In this document: positions 19,979 through 30,689 of the stretch, piece after piece
How the letters are laid out: the number at the start of each line of letters is the position of its first letter
Numbering within the stretch: the stretch's first letter is position 1
Assembly: GCA_036924285.1 (NCBI GenBank)
Contig: JAYKYS010000007.1
Coordinates: 13,950,001 to 14,014,000 of the forward strand
Origin: Asterella californica
Taxonomy: Eukaryota; Streptophyta; Marchantiopsida; Marchantiales; Aytoniaceae
Length of the DNA: 64,000 nucleotides
Reading direction: 5' to 3'
The notes under the pieces: generated by a model
Told to the model about the DNA's origin: nothing
What the model saw: only the letters and a program-made list of their open reading frames with translations
Databases searched by the model: none
Position numbers and translations under genes: made by a program

Positions 19979-21351
19979 TGTCGCGCTACTTGGCGGCTAC
20001 ATGCTTGACTTCTACTCCGACGCTTAGGTTTGGTAGTTCTAGAAGTTAGCTCATATTACTTCTAGTCCTTTATGTATATGTTTGACACCTTTGCATACGG
20101 TGTTAGCACTATTTTGAGTCCTAGTAGGCTGATAGTATGTTAGTTATCTTGTTCAAGCATTTGTGCGCTTGTGCAAGTGACTTCTTACTAGTCTATGACG
20201 TTCAATGTACATAACTTAGGGTTTCCATGCTGATAGTGGTTTGAGCTCATGGGTTGTACTTACTTGTCGCCCATGCACGCTTTCTAGCTAATTTAAGTTA
20301 TTTTTCAGGGCTATGTGTCATTTTAGGTAGTTTAAGTTTTACGCTGGCACTCTAGGGGGCTTGACGTGGTAGCTTATGAGTGTAGATAAGTTACTAGGTA
20401 GTTTAAGGCACAAAAGGACAGTCAAGTGGAGCTATGAACTCCCATTGGTCCATTTTTGTCTTTTGTAAAACTCTAAGTTTAGAAACAGAGCTCTAGAGGA
20501 GAGTTCGAGCAATTGGTGAGGTATCTTCAAAATCTGAGAACACACGAAGAGAGAGCTCGTCGTGCCAAGCACTGTCAGTGAAATTTTTGCTCGATTTGGA
20601 TCAATAAACAAGGAGTTATGCCCAATTGAAGTTCGGATTGTGCCAAAACTGCATCACTTTTCTTGATTTTGGGGTTTTCGGTGCCAATTGCAGCAGAATT
20701 GAGGAAATCACTTCAAAACTTCGTGGTTGCGTTCACTGTCAGGAGGGCTACGACTTTCCAAAAATTTTCGTATCATTTGAGTAATTGAGTAATTCAGGGC
20801 GGCCGCTGAAGCAGAGGGGGTCTGAAAAGCTCTTAATCTAGAGCAGCGACTTTAGAGAAGGAGATCTGGAGTTCTACAAACATTCAGGAGTCCCAACTTC
20901 ACAGGGATGTTCAGCATCCTGTAGACTTCAAATACTGTGAGAAGATTTGAAATTCATCGAGCCAATTCTCTGTTCTATGTCTGAATAGCTGTCTAGGTAC
21001 CAGAAATTTCCATAATTCTCTTATTCAGAACTTTTCTGTTCATATCTCCGTGTCATAATTTGATCTCAGGTTGAAACTTCGTCTGTGAGTTCAGTAGTAC
21101 CTCATTTGCATGTAGGGGAAGTTTAGAGGTCTAAACCTTCATAGTTTTCCTCTCTTTGAGTGTCAAAGTTCACCGCTTAAGCCTATTACTACCAGTGAGA
21201 CCTAAATTTCGCTTTTTGAGCATATCAGAGGATCCTACACTCCTGTGTGAGTGTTTATAGCTCCTGTTGTGACCTGAAAGCCAACCTCTTGAGTAAACAA
21301 CCACAGCCAGAAGCCCGGCGCTTTCCTAGGTAGACGGATCACACTCCGACA
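19979..21351 (+). repeat. gypsy-1 3' LTR
   Basis: 1373 bp, the same length as the 5' LTR. The differences I see are single substitutions (for example AAACAGAG for AAATAGAG, ACACGAAG for ACAGGAAG, AATTTCC for AATTGCC). The target duplication ACGT follows at 21352-21355. Confidence 0.95.
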
Positions 21352-21590
21352 ACGTGGCCAAGGGGGATCTCACGACAGATCAGTTGACAAGATATGGACC
21401 AGCAGGGCAGTAGGAGCCGAAGGAGGAGACCTCGGGGGAAGACGACTGAGCATCAGCGATGACTCCCATTCTCACTCTGATGCCGTAGATGAGGTCCGGT
21501 ACTCATCAGAAGACGCTTCTGGTGAGGGAAGACGATTCCAGTGGATCTGAAGACGCAACACCACCAAGGAAGATGGGTCCTAGGAACATG
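21352..21590 (+). pseudogene. X3 ORF, middle part (acidic linker)
   Basis: The X reading frame resumes after gypsy-1 with KGDLTTDQLTRYGPAGQ, followed by a stop, and continues to MRSGTHQKTLLVRED and GSEDATPPRKMGP. It ends abruptly at the inversion breakpoint near CCTAGGAA. Xa shows that the next codons should lead into RKTTSFPIIHSG, which here lies on the other strand at 26812. Confidence 0.7.
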
Positions 21591-21595
21591 CTTCT

Positions 21596-21700
21596 GCTAG
21601 AATCGGCTGTACACCTTCTGCTTGTAATAGTTTGGATAATAATCGGCTGTACACCTTCTGCTAGAATCGGCTGTACTAGAATCGGCTGTACACCTTATTC
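21596..21700 (+). repeat. short tandem units at the X3 inversion breakpoint
   Basis: GAATCGGCTGTACACCTT and variants occur several times, separated by CTGCT, AATAGTTTGG and similar words. Neither X1 nor Xa has the array, so it arose in this copy, probably with the inversion. Confidence 0.65.
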
Positions 21701-22042
21701 TCTCTCTCTCATTCCAACGGATTAGATTAATCACAGGGTGTATGCCCCCTGTAGCCTTCCCATGCTTCTACCTACGGAAGCGGTCTTCCTGCAGCACTAC
21801 AACGACATTCACCTTCACGGAAGCTCAATAGAAGTCTCGGAAGCTCACTAGAAGAAGGTAAGAAGATGAGGAAGAAGAGAAAATCCAAACAAGAGAAAAA
21901 CAAGATAAGAATAAGAAATTAAGATTCCGACAGGCTTCTAGTCCGGATCTTGACTAACAAGCCATCTTCTGCTTGTAATAGTTTGGGGAGGAAGACAACA
22001 AACGTGCGTACAGTTGCACAGTCTTCTATTTGAGGATGTCGT

Positions 22043-24566
22043 TGTCGTGTTGTGGATTGGCTAGGGTGTGAAACCACCACATATCCTTCGTACGTGTTTG
22101 GTGTTGAGGAGCCACTGGGACCTTATCGTGTCAAAAGATAAGGCTCCACGTGGACGATCCGTGTACTCTTCGTTGAGTGGAGATAAGAGTAGTACTCTTG
22201 TCGTCACATGTGAGATTGATGTATAAGAAGAGAGGTGCGCGGAGCTTGAGATATAGAGTGTAGAGTATCCAAGTCTAGTGTGAGTGTGATCAGTATCATC
22301 GGATGAAGTAAGCGGCAGTGCGAGTAGTAGGCATGAACAGAGAATCCTTTCGTGCTCCTGATCTTCCACTTGCGCATCCATTCGTCATTAAGATCCATTG
22401 TCTGTCGCGAGATCACTTTCGAGTATTTATGGTAGCTCATTGGGGAGAGTCTTTTATGGCTGCGGTGATGGCTACTCCGGATCCTATCGTTCTTCCCATT
22501 GTCACTTACGACGCTGTTTGGGATCTTACTGTCTACATCTTGCTTTGATGTAGTATGGATCCTCCATTGGATCTGAACTTTCCAGCGAGGGTTCCGTTCA
22601 ACACTTGGATCGAAATACGATGTTACAGTCGACCAAAGGTGGCACATCGTGAGTTTGTCGTGAGGAACTTCGGTGAGGAATATTACAACCAGATAATAGC
22701 TTCATCTGTTCCCTTTGTAGTTCCGTTTATTGTCAACCGTTTTAGAGTCGGGATTCTGACTCTCTATTGAGCGTAATTTGTACTTCGTGTTTACGTGCTT
22801 CGTGGCCTACGGCATCGTCAACGGCACGTGTTTGTAGTTTGTTCAATATAAACTTTGAGGCCTAAATTGTACTATTGGATAAAAATTCGTTCTTTGTGTG
22901 TTTGTCATGTGAGTGAAGACAAAACTCTTTTGTCAACTTGTTTCTCATTGGTCGAAAGTTTGATCAATCATCTTCTACCAAGTTCCTTTCACGTTTTTGA
23001 GGGTTAGAGGCACTTCCCGTGGTCCATTCGCAGAGTGTGAGATATGGTTGGAAAGCTTGGGAGACGAGGAGGCCCGTGGACTCAATGGTTGCTGGATTTG
23101 AAGCGCGGATGAAAAAGTTTCGATCAATTGAAGCTGAGGGGGTCAAATTCATGACCAATTTCATTTCCGTGAAGTCTTTCTCACTTTTTGGGAATTCTGT
23201 GAGGTTGCTGGAGATGAATTGACTGTTGCTAGAAAGCTCTTGAGATGGGCTTGCCGATGGACTCCGAGATCAATCGATTCCAAGCCGGAGTGAAAAATTT
23301 ATGGCCAGCTGAAGTTGGGTGTCTCAAATCGGAGGTTATGATAGTAGGCGACTGTAAACATGAGACATTGAGAGAGATACGGAGAGTTTGAGGTCGAGTT
23401 TCGCTATGAAACCTTCCAGGGTCTGAGAAGGTACAGTCAACTACCTACCTGTGAAATTTCAGACCATTTGGATTATTGGGTTGAAGGGAAACGTTGTTTT
23501 TGTGCACAAGGGTCTGCATATCGCCTTGTGTCATTGACGAAAAGGGCTTGGATCATTCCGAGAGTTTGGTTGAAGATCTGCTGGTGAAATTTTACAGAGT
23601 GGTAGTGATGGTGACACATTAGCTTCCTGAGAAGTTTGAGCTGTTTTGATCGAGTGGTTTGTGAGGAATCGAACAGCAAAGTTCTGTCAAAATAGTATCA
23701 TGTTAAAAAAACAGCGATAAGAGCTTGATCGTCCCGAGAGTTTGGTTGAAGATCTGCTGGTGAATTTTACAGAGTGGTAGTGATGGTGACACATTAGCTT
23801 CCTGAGAAGTTTGAGCTGTTTTGATCGAGTGGTTTGTGAGGAATCGAACAGCAAAGTTCTGTTGAAATAGTATCATGTCATAGAAACAACGAACTTTGGA
23901 AGGGCATAGATGCCAACTCAGAGATGATCTCTCTGCATGTAATACCTTAATAGAGAGATTATTCTACAGGTTATCTGTTGGCCTTGTTTTCATCTCATTC
24001 TGAGCTGTGGTTGAGGAGTGACAGCGAGGTAAAGTTGAGAGGTTCTTGCTCCGAAAGGTGCAAGAGTTAAGATTCTTTTGAAGAACAGGTCGACTTGGAG
24101 GTTTTTCCGGTGCTTCAAAGCACTTGATCATGGGTATGGAGAGTTGTTGACTGTATTTCCTGTGTTTGGATCCTCTCCATACCCGCATGCCTGTTTGTAC
24201 GCTAAGTTGGTTTTAATTGGATTTGTGTGCGGACGTTGCGCTTAAGTTTACTTTCTATTAGTTTACTTTCTATTCTGGTATTTCTCTTGTGGTGAGGCTG
24301 GAGTGATGACCAGCAGACCCGAGAGTGCTTGCGGTGATGGCAGGAACAGGTTGCCCGTGCTTGTTATCCCGGTTTTATTCCTAGTCGAGTAAGAGAGAGA
24401 TCTGCCGAGAGGACGTGAGGATATCGTAGCAAGAAAGGTTCAAAGTGTACTTGGAGGTCAGAGAGAGGTTTGGGTGGTCACTGGTTCTGACTCACGGAGT
24501 GCGACTCGTACTCTCCACAGCTAGGTACCCGGTGTATTCCCAGATAAGAAAGCACGTCACACGACA
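22043..24566 (+). mobile_element. solo LTR of the gypsy-3 family, 2524 bp
   Basis: A complete LTR from TGTCGTGTTG to CACACGACA with no internal region. It is flanked by TCGT on both sides (22039-22042, 24567-24570). The empty site can be read in X1 (AAGACGACATCCTCGAG near 7082), confirming the 4-bp duplication. It formed by LTR-LTR recombination after insertion. The 177-bp tandem repeat is present here too. Confidence 0.92.
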
Positions 24567-25374
24567 TCGTCCTCTGATGTGGGAAGAAGGCTTCTTTCTT
24601 CTTCTTTCGCTGCTCCGTATACTCTATCTTCTGTGATCCCTTATCCATAAGACCGTCCGTACGTAGATCCGAAGTGCTCTACTGGACGAGCCAAGCTACG
24701 AATCTGCGCAACTGCTGACAGTCACCGCCACTCAAGAAGAACGCTTCCCATGCACAATCGGGAGTGAATCCAAGAAAATCCACCACCCAGAAGACATAGA
24801 CAAAGCTTCTGCACTCAAATCAGCAATCCATTCTCCGAGAAGAAGTCACATTGGCATTGGGAAGCTCACTCCCTCTACTTCCTGCCCCTACTCCTCGACA
24901 CACCAGTCTAACCAACAGGACTACACGAGGATGCCGTTCCCTGCTCCTAAATTGTCCACTACTTCTATCTACATCTTCGAACCATTGTTGGTAACGAGCA
25001 TGCAGACCCTTCCGGTATAATCTATTCATATGTCTCTAACATCGGGTGTAGTGTGTATGCGCACAGTACACAACAACGTACTTAGTGCGCCTCTCCTGTG
25101 TAGAATGTGTAATGTGTCATGTGTATGTAATGTGTCCAAAATCTTACCCTTCAATCCTACTTATGCCTCTGCCACGAGAAAATAGAGGGAACCACCACTA
25201 GGGAGAAAAAAGCTGCCCCTCCACATGCAAGCGGTTTTCCCTTCCTATTCTTGTGCTTCCTATACTGCCACATGGCTGCCTAACTAAATTTACACTAGAA
25301 CTGCCACCCCTAAGATAGCATGTTCGGTTCTTGGCTAAGTTTGGAAATGTCAACTTGTCTCCTACGTTTGCTAC

Positions 25375-26812
25375 CTACTCTGATTGCTCGGAGGCAATCT
25401 CTACCTGATTTGCTCCTATCGGAACTACTAACTCGGTTTCTGATAAGCTAGAAAGCCCTGCAATTACCTCGGGTGTCACTGAGGTGGCTTCCTCCTTGAC
25501 ATTCGTCGCTGGCTCTGCTGCTACTATTTCGACTTCTGCTTCTACTTCGAAAGACGGAAGCGTCTTTTGGGAAGCTGGATCAACTTGTGCTTCCTCGCTC
25601 TTCTGAGACACTAGTACGACACTGGGAGCCATGGTGACCTCATAAGGGTCCGGGGAAATCGCTTCCTCCACTCGGAAAACCTGGGAAGACAGCTCTTCTT
25701 CTTGTCTTCCGGGGCTTTTTCCGGAGTCTTCTCGGCTTCCAACGCTGTCACTACCAAGTGGACAGCGAGCTCGAACTCCTCCTTCTCCAATTCGGATCCA
25801 GTCGATGGTGCTGGGGCTTGGGAAGATGCAGTTGCAGGTGGCAGAATTAAGAGAAGATCATAGAGTGTCTTGACTCCTTCTATCTACCAAATACCTGAAC
25901 ATGCTCTCCTTGCACTCTACCAACATCGTCTTGGACTCGTCGTCCCATTCTCTAGCTAAGGTAAGAAGCTTCATACCCGCGGTGAAGTTGAACTTCTTCC
26001 GAAGCGCTTCCACCGACTGAGCTAACATCTCTTGCGCACGAGCTTCCGCTGCTTCCCGCTGCGTCTTCTCGGATGCAGTCTGCGCTTCTTCGGCTTCCCG
26101 CAATGTCTTCCATGTCGTCCTCTCCTCTGCAAGGGCGGTGATCTTACCTCGCACTCGCATAACCTCCTGGTCACGCTGCTGTAACCGCACCTGCAACTCT
26201 TGGTTGCTCTTCCTCAGCTGCGTTAACTCCTTGGCAGAAGCGGTTGCTTCCACCTTGTACTTCGCTGCGAGCTTCTCCGTGGTGCGGAGGTTGGCTTCCA
26301 GCGCTTCTTCCTTCTTCTGGTCTTCTTCCTGTCGCATCAAGGTGCACAGACCGAATCCAAGCTGTAAGGGCTTCTCCTGTACCTTTGCTCTCTTCTCGAT
26401 CAACTCCATAGCCGGCTGGATCTCCGCGCGGAAGAAGGCACTGAACTCCTCCAGTCTTATTCCTACGGAAGACAGACTCATCTCCACAATCCGATCGGAG
26501 GTGTCGACCTTGTCTTCCTGAGGCAAGGGTGCTTTTCCACAACTATGGTCTTCTGCTTCTGCGCGCGAGAAGAAGTTACTCTTCTCATCTTCCGGGGTGG
26601 AAGATCTCTCCTCAAGGCAGAAGCGGTCCTCTTTACTGCACTTCCTCGCATCACAATAGGAATATCCATCCATCCTTCGTCTTCTGGAGTCTTCGGAAGA
26701 CTCCCTGGTGTTGCAGAAGCGGTCTTCTGTGCAGCTCGGGTACTCAGTGACTCATTCGGTGAGTCGGACTCCGATCCAGAGTGAATGATCGGGAAGGAGG
26801 TGGTCTTCCTAG
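25375..26812 (-). pseudogene. X3 ORF, second half (coiled coil and tail), inverted
   Basis: The minus strand gives the coiled-coil half of the X protein: PPRKMRRVTSSRAQKQK, EEFSAFFRAEIQPAMELIEK, LTQLRKSNQELQVRLQQRDQ (CAG here where Xa has TAG), LREAEEAQTASEKTQREAAE, then SMFRYL. A frame change near 26530 and another close to the C terminus break it. The tail runs SPDPYEV to IASEQSE with the stop at 25375-25377. The tail frame lies one base back (-1) from the coiled-coil frame, as in X1. Confidence 0.7.
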
Positions 26813-27161
26813 TCTTCTGGAGGTGTGAGAAGCCAAGTTGAACCCCCAGAAGCCGAGAATTGCTTCGGGAAGACGGTATCGAGAAGACCGGAAGAAGCGA
26901 TCTGGAAGCGAGAAGCGTCTTCCCGAGCTTCTCTGTGAATAGTTGTGTGATATTTTAGTTAGTAGTTGTTTGTTTAGGTCCAGAGCACCTTTTGGCGAGT
27001 CTGGAAGACGCGTGGTTTTGTGAGAAGACGGGATTTCTAGACAAAACCCATGTGTTTGTGTGTTTGAGCATATCTTAGAACTTAGAGCAGCGTTACTTGT
27101 GCAAATCCTCTGTGGGAACGATATCTTGTATACTACATGAGCAAAAGGAGTAATCTTGCGA
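26813..27161 (+). other. terminal block of X3
   Basis: Collinear with 7480-7844 of X1: CTTCTGGAGGTGTGAGAAG to GAGCAAAAGGAGTAATC. It has GTGGGAACGATATCTTGTATAC about 60 bp from the end. No coding sequence. After it, Xa resumes with CACTCTCAGAAGACG. Confidence 0.72.
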
Positions 27162-28098
27162 CACTCTCAGAAGACGAATCTAGTCTTCTAGAAGACAGCT
27201 ACTCCGTCTTCCAGGATTCTAACAGTGGTTCCTGAAGTAGCTCTCGTCTTCTGAGCTATAACTAAACAATCCTAACTAAGCAAGGCCTCGCATGGATTCC
27301 TAAGAAGACAACCCACCTTGCATTACATCCTACTTCCTAACAGAAGATACAAGATATGCGAGTGTATGACAAGTTCAGAAGATGGTCGCGGACTCCAACG
27401 ATGACAGTGACCTCTGGGAAGACTCCCGGGACAGCTTCCGATTCAATAACGTTCTCGGAAGACTTCCCGAAGCCAAGCTTCTCTTCACTGGTCTCACCTG
27501 TCTTTTGCTTCCTACAGGCAATCTGTAAAGCCCACTTTTTCAATTTTTGATAGAAGAAGATCGAAATGTAAAAGTTTGTAGATAGGAATAATGAAGATAG
27601 AAGAAGAATAGCTTAGTTTTAGTAGTGAAGAGACTTCTTAAGAAGAGTCTTCGGAAGAAGACCTTCACAGGAAAGATCTGAAGGGAGACCTCGAGAATAC
27701 AAATCGTCAGTACAATATCTTCACGAATAGTCTGAGGAACTCACAGTCGGGACATAGTCTGAGTAAACACGAGCTACCTACCCAGGAAGGAACAGGAACG
27801 ATAAGAGAATTTGGGCGAAGACAGCATGTGCATACCTTTGTCAGGTCGGCGACAAGCAATCCGAGGTGACTTCGGCACGTGTGAGAGTTTGAATCAAGCT
27901 ATATACTAGGAAAACGAGCTCATTTCTCAAATTCACTCTTAGCACTCAGTTTCTCTCCAATTGCGGACGATAAGTTTAGACGAAGATAGAGAATTTGGAC
28001 GAAGGCAATCAGTTTAGGCGAAGGCTCACTTGAGCGAAGACTAGCAATTAAGACGAAGTTTATCTCACAGCCAGTCTAGTAACCTTCGTCTGATCACA

Positions 28099-29667
28099 AT
28101 GTCTATCGCGACGAAGTTACCGAGGATTAGAGCTTTCGAGCTAGACCAAGAGGAGTTAGTGCACCTTCGGCCGAAGCTGAAGGAGTTAGGTCTCAGTTTC
28201 CTAACCTTGGGAGGCTGGACTAAGGTGTCTGGCAAGTTCATTAGCCAGATACGGATGTGTGAAGACCACGGTGACGAAGAAGGCTATGCGCGACCCGGTA
28301 ATTGGACCATTGAGAACTGGGAGAAGGTCCTCTTAGACGAGGCAGGGACGAATGGGGACTTACTCTTCGACAATGCCTCGATGAAGAGTTTGGTCAAGGA
28401 GGACCAGAACTACGGGGATCTCTTCGAGCATCCGATGCATCCGACGAATGGATACAAGTTGACCGAATACCGCGACCCAGTGAAGAGGAAGATTGCGGAG
28501 GCTGTCATGCTGATCCTGAGCCCCCGAAGAACGACTTACCTGACCACTTGGAAGGTATGCTTCTTCGAGAACCTCTTCGCCGGCAGACGAGCTTAGTGGG
28601 CAAAGATATTTCATGACGAAGTCCAGCGCCTGTGGAAGAAGCAGGATTATGTTTACATGGGGCGCTTCGTCAGTATCTTTTACTTTGGCATGGGGTGGTT
28701 ATCGGAGAACGAAGCCAAGCAGTTGGGCTTCGGCGAAGACGAAGAGCTAGAAGGTGACGGGTTCTCACCTGTTCGTGAAGTTGAAGAGACACCCGCAGAA
28801 GATGTTCAGCAATTGGAGACTTCGCCGAAGGCACCAGCCGAAGAGCCTCAAGAGACACAGAAGACAGCGGATGTATAGACTGCGACCGATGACGAAGAGA
28901 GGAGGCGCAGTAAGAGGAAGAGGTCACTACCGACTTCACCAATGGATAAGCCGAAGGCGCGGAAGAAGGTGAAGAGCACTAAGAGAGAGACGGAGGACCT
29001 GAGCAGCTCGGGAGCGAAGATGGAGGGCGCTGTCTGTGACGAAGGGACTTCGGAGGGATCTGCCTTAGGCAACGTGGACCTGTTCAGGAAGACAATGCTT
29101 TATGGAGAAGAGGTGGTCGTCCCAGTCCTCCGACTTCTTGAAGACAACAAGGAGGACTACGAGAGAGAAGTGAAGAGGAAGGTGTCATTCCCGGAGATGT
29201 TTGCCGAACTACACTTCAGCAGGGGTACTTGGCAGCAGGAGAAGAACAATCTTCGTGAAGAAGCGAGGAATGCGACGAAGTTGTGGTTGGACGCAGAGAA
29301 AGAAATGGAAGATCTTCGACGAAAGAACCAGGAACTTCAGTCTTCAGTGCAGACTAAGGATGAAGAACTGAAAGTGTCGACGAAGAGCTTCGCCGACCGT
29401 GTAAAGGAGTTGTCGACCCAAGTAGCTGACTTGCAGCGAAGCCGTGAAGAGTTCCAAGTTACAGTGGCGGAGCTTACTAAAGAGAATGAGAGCTTGAAGA
29501 CGAAGGTAGCTGACTCCGAAGATCTTCGAAAGAAGTTGATGCCGGTTCTCTCTGCGTACGTGACCTCGGGACTGGATGCGGACAAGCTTGGTCTTCTTCG
29601 GGCATTGAAGGCGGAGGTAGTGCAAGCAGAGACAAACCTGGATGGTGTGAAAGCGCGTCTTTCTTGA
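28099..29667 (+). pseudogene. Y ORF: coiled-coil protein related to X, two amber codons
   Basis: ATG at 28099 opens MSIATKLPRIRAFELDQEE. The same frame runs 523 codons to 29667 with TAG at 28594-28596 and 28876-28878, and no shift. The first 210 residues match the X domain in order: KELGLSF, NWTIENWEKVL, NGYKLTEYRDPVKR (from 28447), WAKIFHDEVQ, FYFGMGWLSENEAKQLG. An acidic linker and basic patch (RRRSKRKRSLP) follow. Then comes a coiled coil from about 350 to 500 (EMEDLRRKNQELQSSVQTK, VTELTKENESLK-like heptads). Function unknown. Conservation of the domain between X and Y, in otherwise unrelated nucleotide sequences, shows that the protein was under selection. Confidence 0.75.
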
Positions 29668-30689
29668 CTTAGGCAGAAGGTAGATAGGGAGATAGGCGAG
29701 ATACGGGCGAACGCGGAAGTTCAGTTAGAGGAGTTTAGGGCACAGTTAAGCTTAGGAGTATAGATTCAGTTGAAGATGAAGATGATCGTAAGGTAGCGAA
29801 GGTCTTCCGCCTTCTTAGGAAGTTAAACAGTTAGCACAGTTAGAAAACAGTTAGGACGAAGTAGTATATAAGCAGCACGATCCACAGCCCTCGTGCCTTT
29901 TCCATGTTTTCAGTTCTTTATTAATTTATTTTCATTTCCCAAAAGTGCAGAGCGATGTTGTGAATGCTTTGGACGAAGATATTTTCCTCCGAATATTCGG
30001 TGTTTGCTGTTGCAGGTGTAATTTCTGATTGACGAAGAGACTTTGGCGTAGGAACTTTTGAAGAGACTTTGGCGTAGGAACTTTTGAAGAGACTTCGGCC
30101 GAAGTTAGAATTGTAATCATTGTGAAAACGCTTGAAGGAAGATCTGAGAACAAATCAGTGACTGTGAAGTGGAAGAGATAAGTTAAATTGTAAGGAGAGT
30201 TTGGAATATGGTGGCTTTGACTTAAGTTTGGCTTCTTCAAATAAGTGGGATTCTTAAGCGTGAAGATTTAGTTGGAAGAACACTCCTTAGGAAGAGTAGG
30301 GGCTTACCCTTGGAACCTTGATGTGAAATATGTATTCTTCTGTCTTTTCAGAAGAAGACTTGTAACATTTCAGCAGTATTTATATTCTTCATTCATTCAC
30401 ACAACTGTCTTCGCAATCTTTTCTTTGTATTGTTGGAAGGGTCCCTGATCAAGAACTATTTCGTTGTTGTTTGTATTCGATTTGTCAGGTTTTGCTTGGG
30501 TTTGGTTTCTTATCAAACTTAACTCTCATCCGGATATTATTCCATTCCGTGAGAATAACAGAAAACTATCTGAATTATCATTGTGACGTTGTTGTAGTAC
30601 TGTGTTTTGTGTAATTGTTAACTGTATCTTCGTGGGAACGATCCTTAATTTACTATTTCGGATACTTTGTGTTTCTCTGGGTTGTTACA
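29668..30689 (+). other. Y 3' non-coding tail
   Basis: No gene is seen. Contains a doubled segment (GAAGAGACTTTGGCGTAGGAACTTTT, repeated near 30035-30085) and the terminal CGTGGGAACGATCC block near 30634. Confidence 0.6.

Larger units (their letters stand above)
12646..21351 (+). mobile_element. gypsy-1: near-intact Ty3/gypsy retrotransposon, 8706 bp
   Basis: Two 1373-bp LTRs flank a gag-protease frame and an RT-RNase H-integrase frame. The element is bounded by ACGT (12642-12645 and 21352-21355), and the empty site is readable in Xa (TTGACCACGTACAG, 9261-9274), so the 4-bp duplication is certain. By eye the LTRs differ at six positions, so the insertion is young. One base is missing in pol near 19343, and I see no other lesion. 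It interrupts the X3 ORF. Confidence 0.95.
21591..26812 (-). other. inverted internal segment of X3
   Basis: Read on the minus strand, this block starts with CTAGGAAGACCACCTCC (the X ORF right after the point where the plus-strand part stops). It runs through the rest of the ORF and the whole non-coding tail up to the block that continues at 26813 on the plus strand. Turning it round restores a collinear X element of the same length as X1 plus Xa predict. CTAGGAA occurs at both breakpoints in opposite orientation, which suggests a microhomology-linked inversion. The solo LTR 22043-24566 lies inside. Confidence 0.75.
9972..27161 (+). mobile_element. X3: full-length X element (about 6.0 kb without insertions)
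   Basis: X3 starts TGTGGTGCCCACAATTTAC at 9972 and ends ATCTTGCGA at 27161. It is flanked by CACTC (9967-9971 and 27162-27166) and splits Xa exactly where Xa's leader resumes. Removing gypsy-1 and the solo LTR leaves about 5.96 kb: leader 2.03 kb, one ORF of roughly 770 codons, tail 1.6 kb. The block 21591-26812 is inverted. There is no second copy of either end inside the element, so it has no LTRs. If the element really ends two bases later in ACA, the duplication would be shorter; the 5-bp reading matches Y. Confidence 0.75.
27524..30689 (+). mobile_element. Y: 3166-bp single-ORF element with 5-bp target duplication
   Basis: Starts TGTAAAGCCCACTTTTTC and ends GGGTTGTTACA, between CAATC (27519-27523) and CAATC (30690-30694). 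The uninterrupted host sequence is readable in X1 (near 4676, minus strand) and has a single copy. I find no direct repeat of either end within the element, so there are no LTRs in the usual sense. The layout mirrors X: non-coding leader, one ORF with N-terminal domain plus coiled coil, tail, and CGTGGGAACGATCC near the 3' end. It is rich in CGAAG/CTTCG words, for example seven in the last 140 bp before the ORF. Confidence 0.85.
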
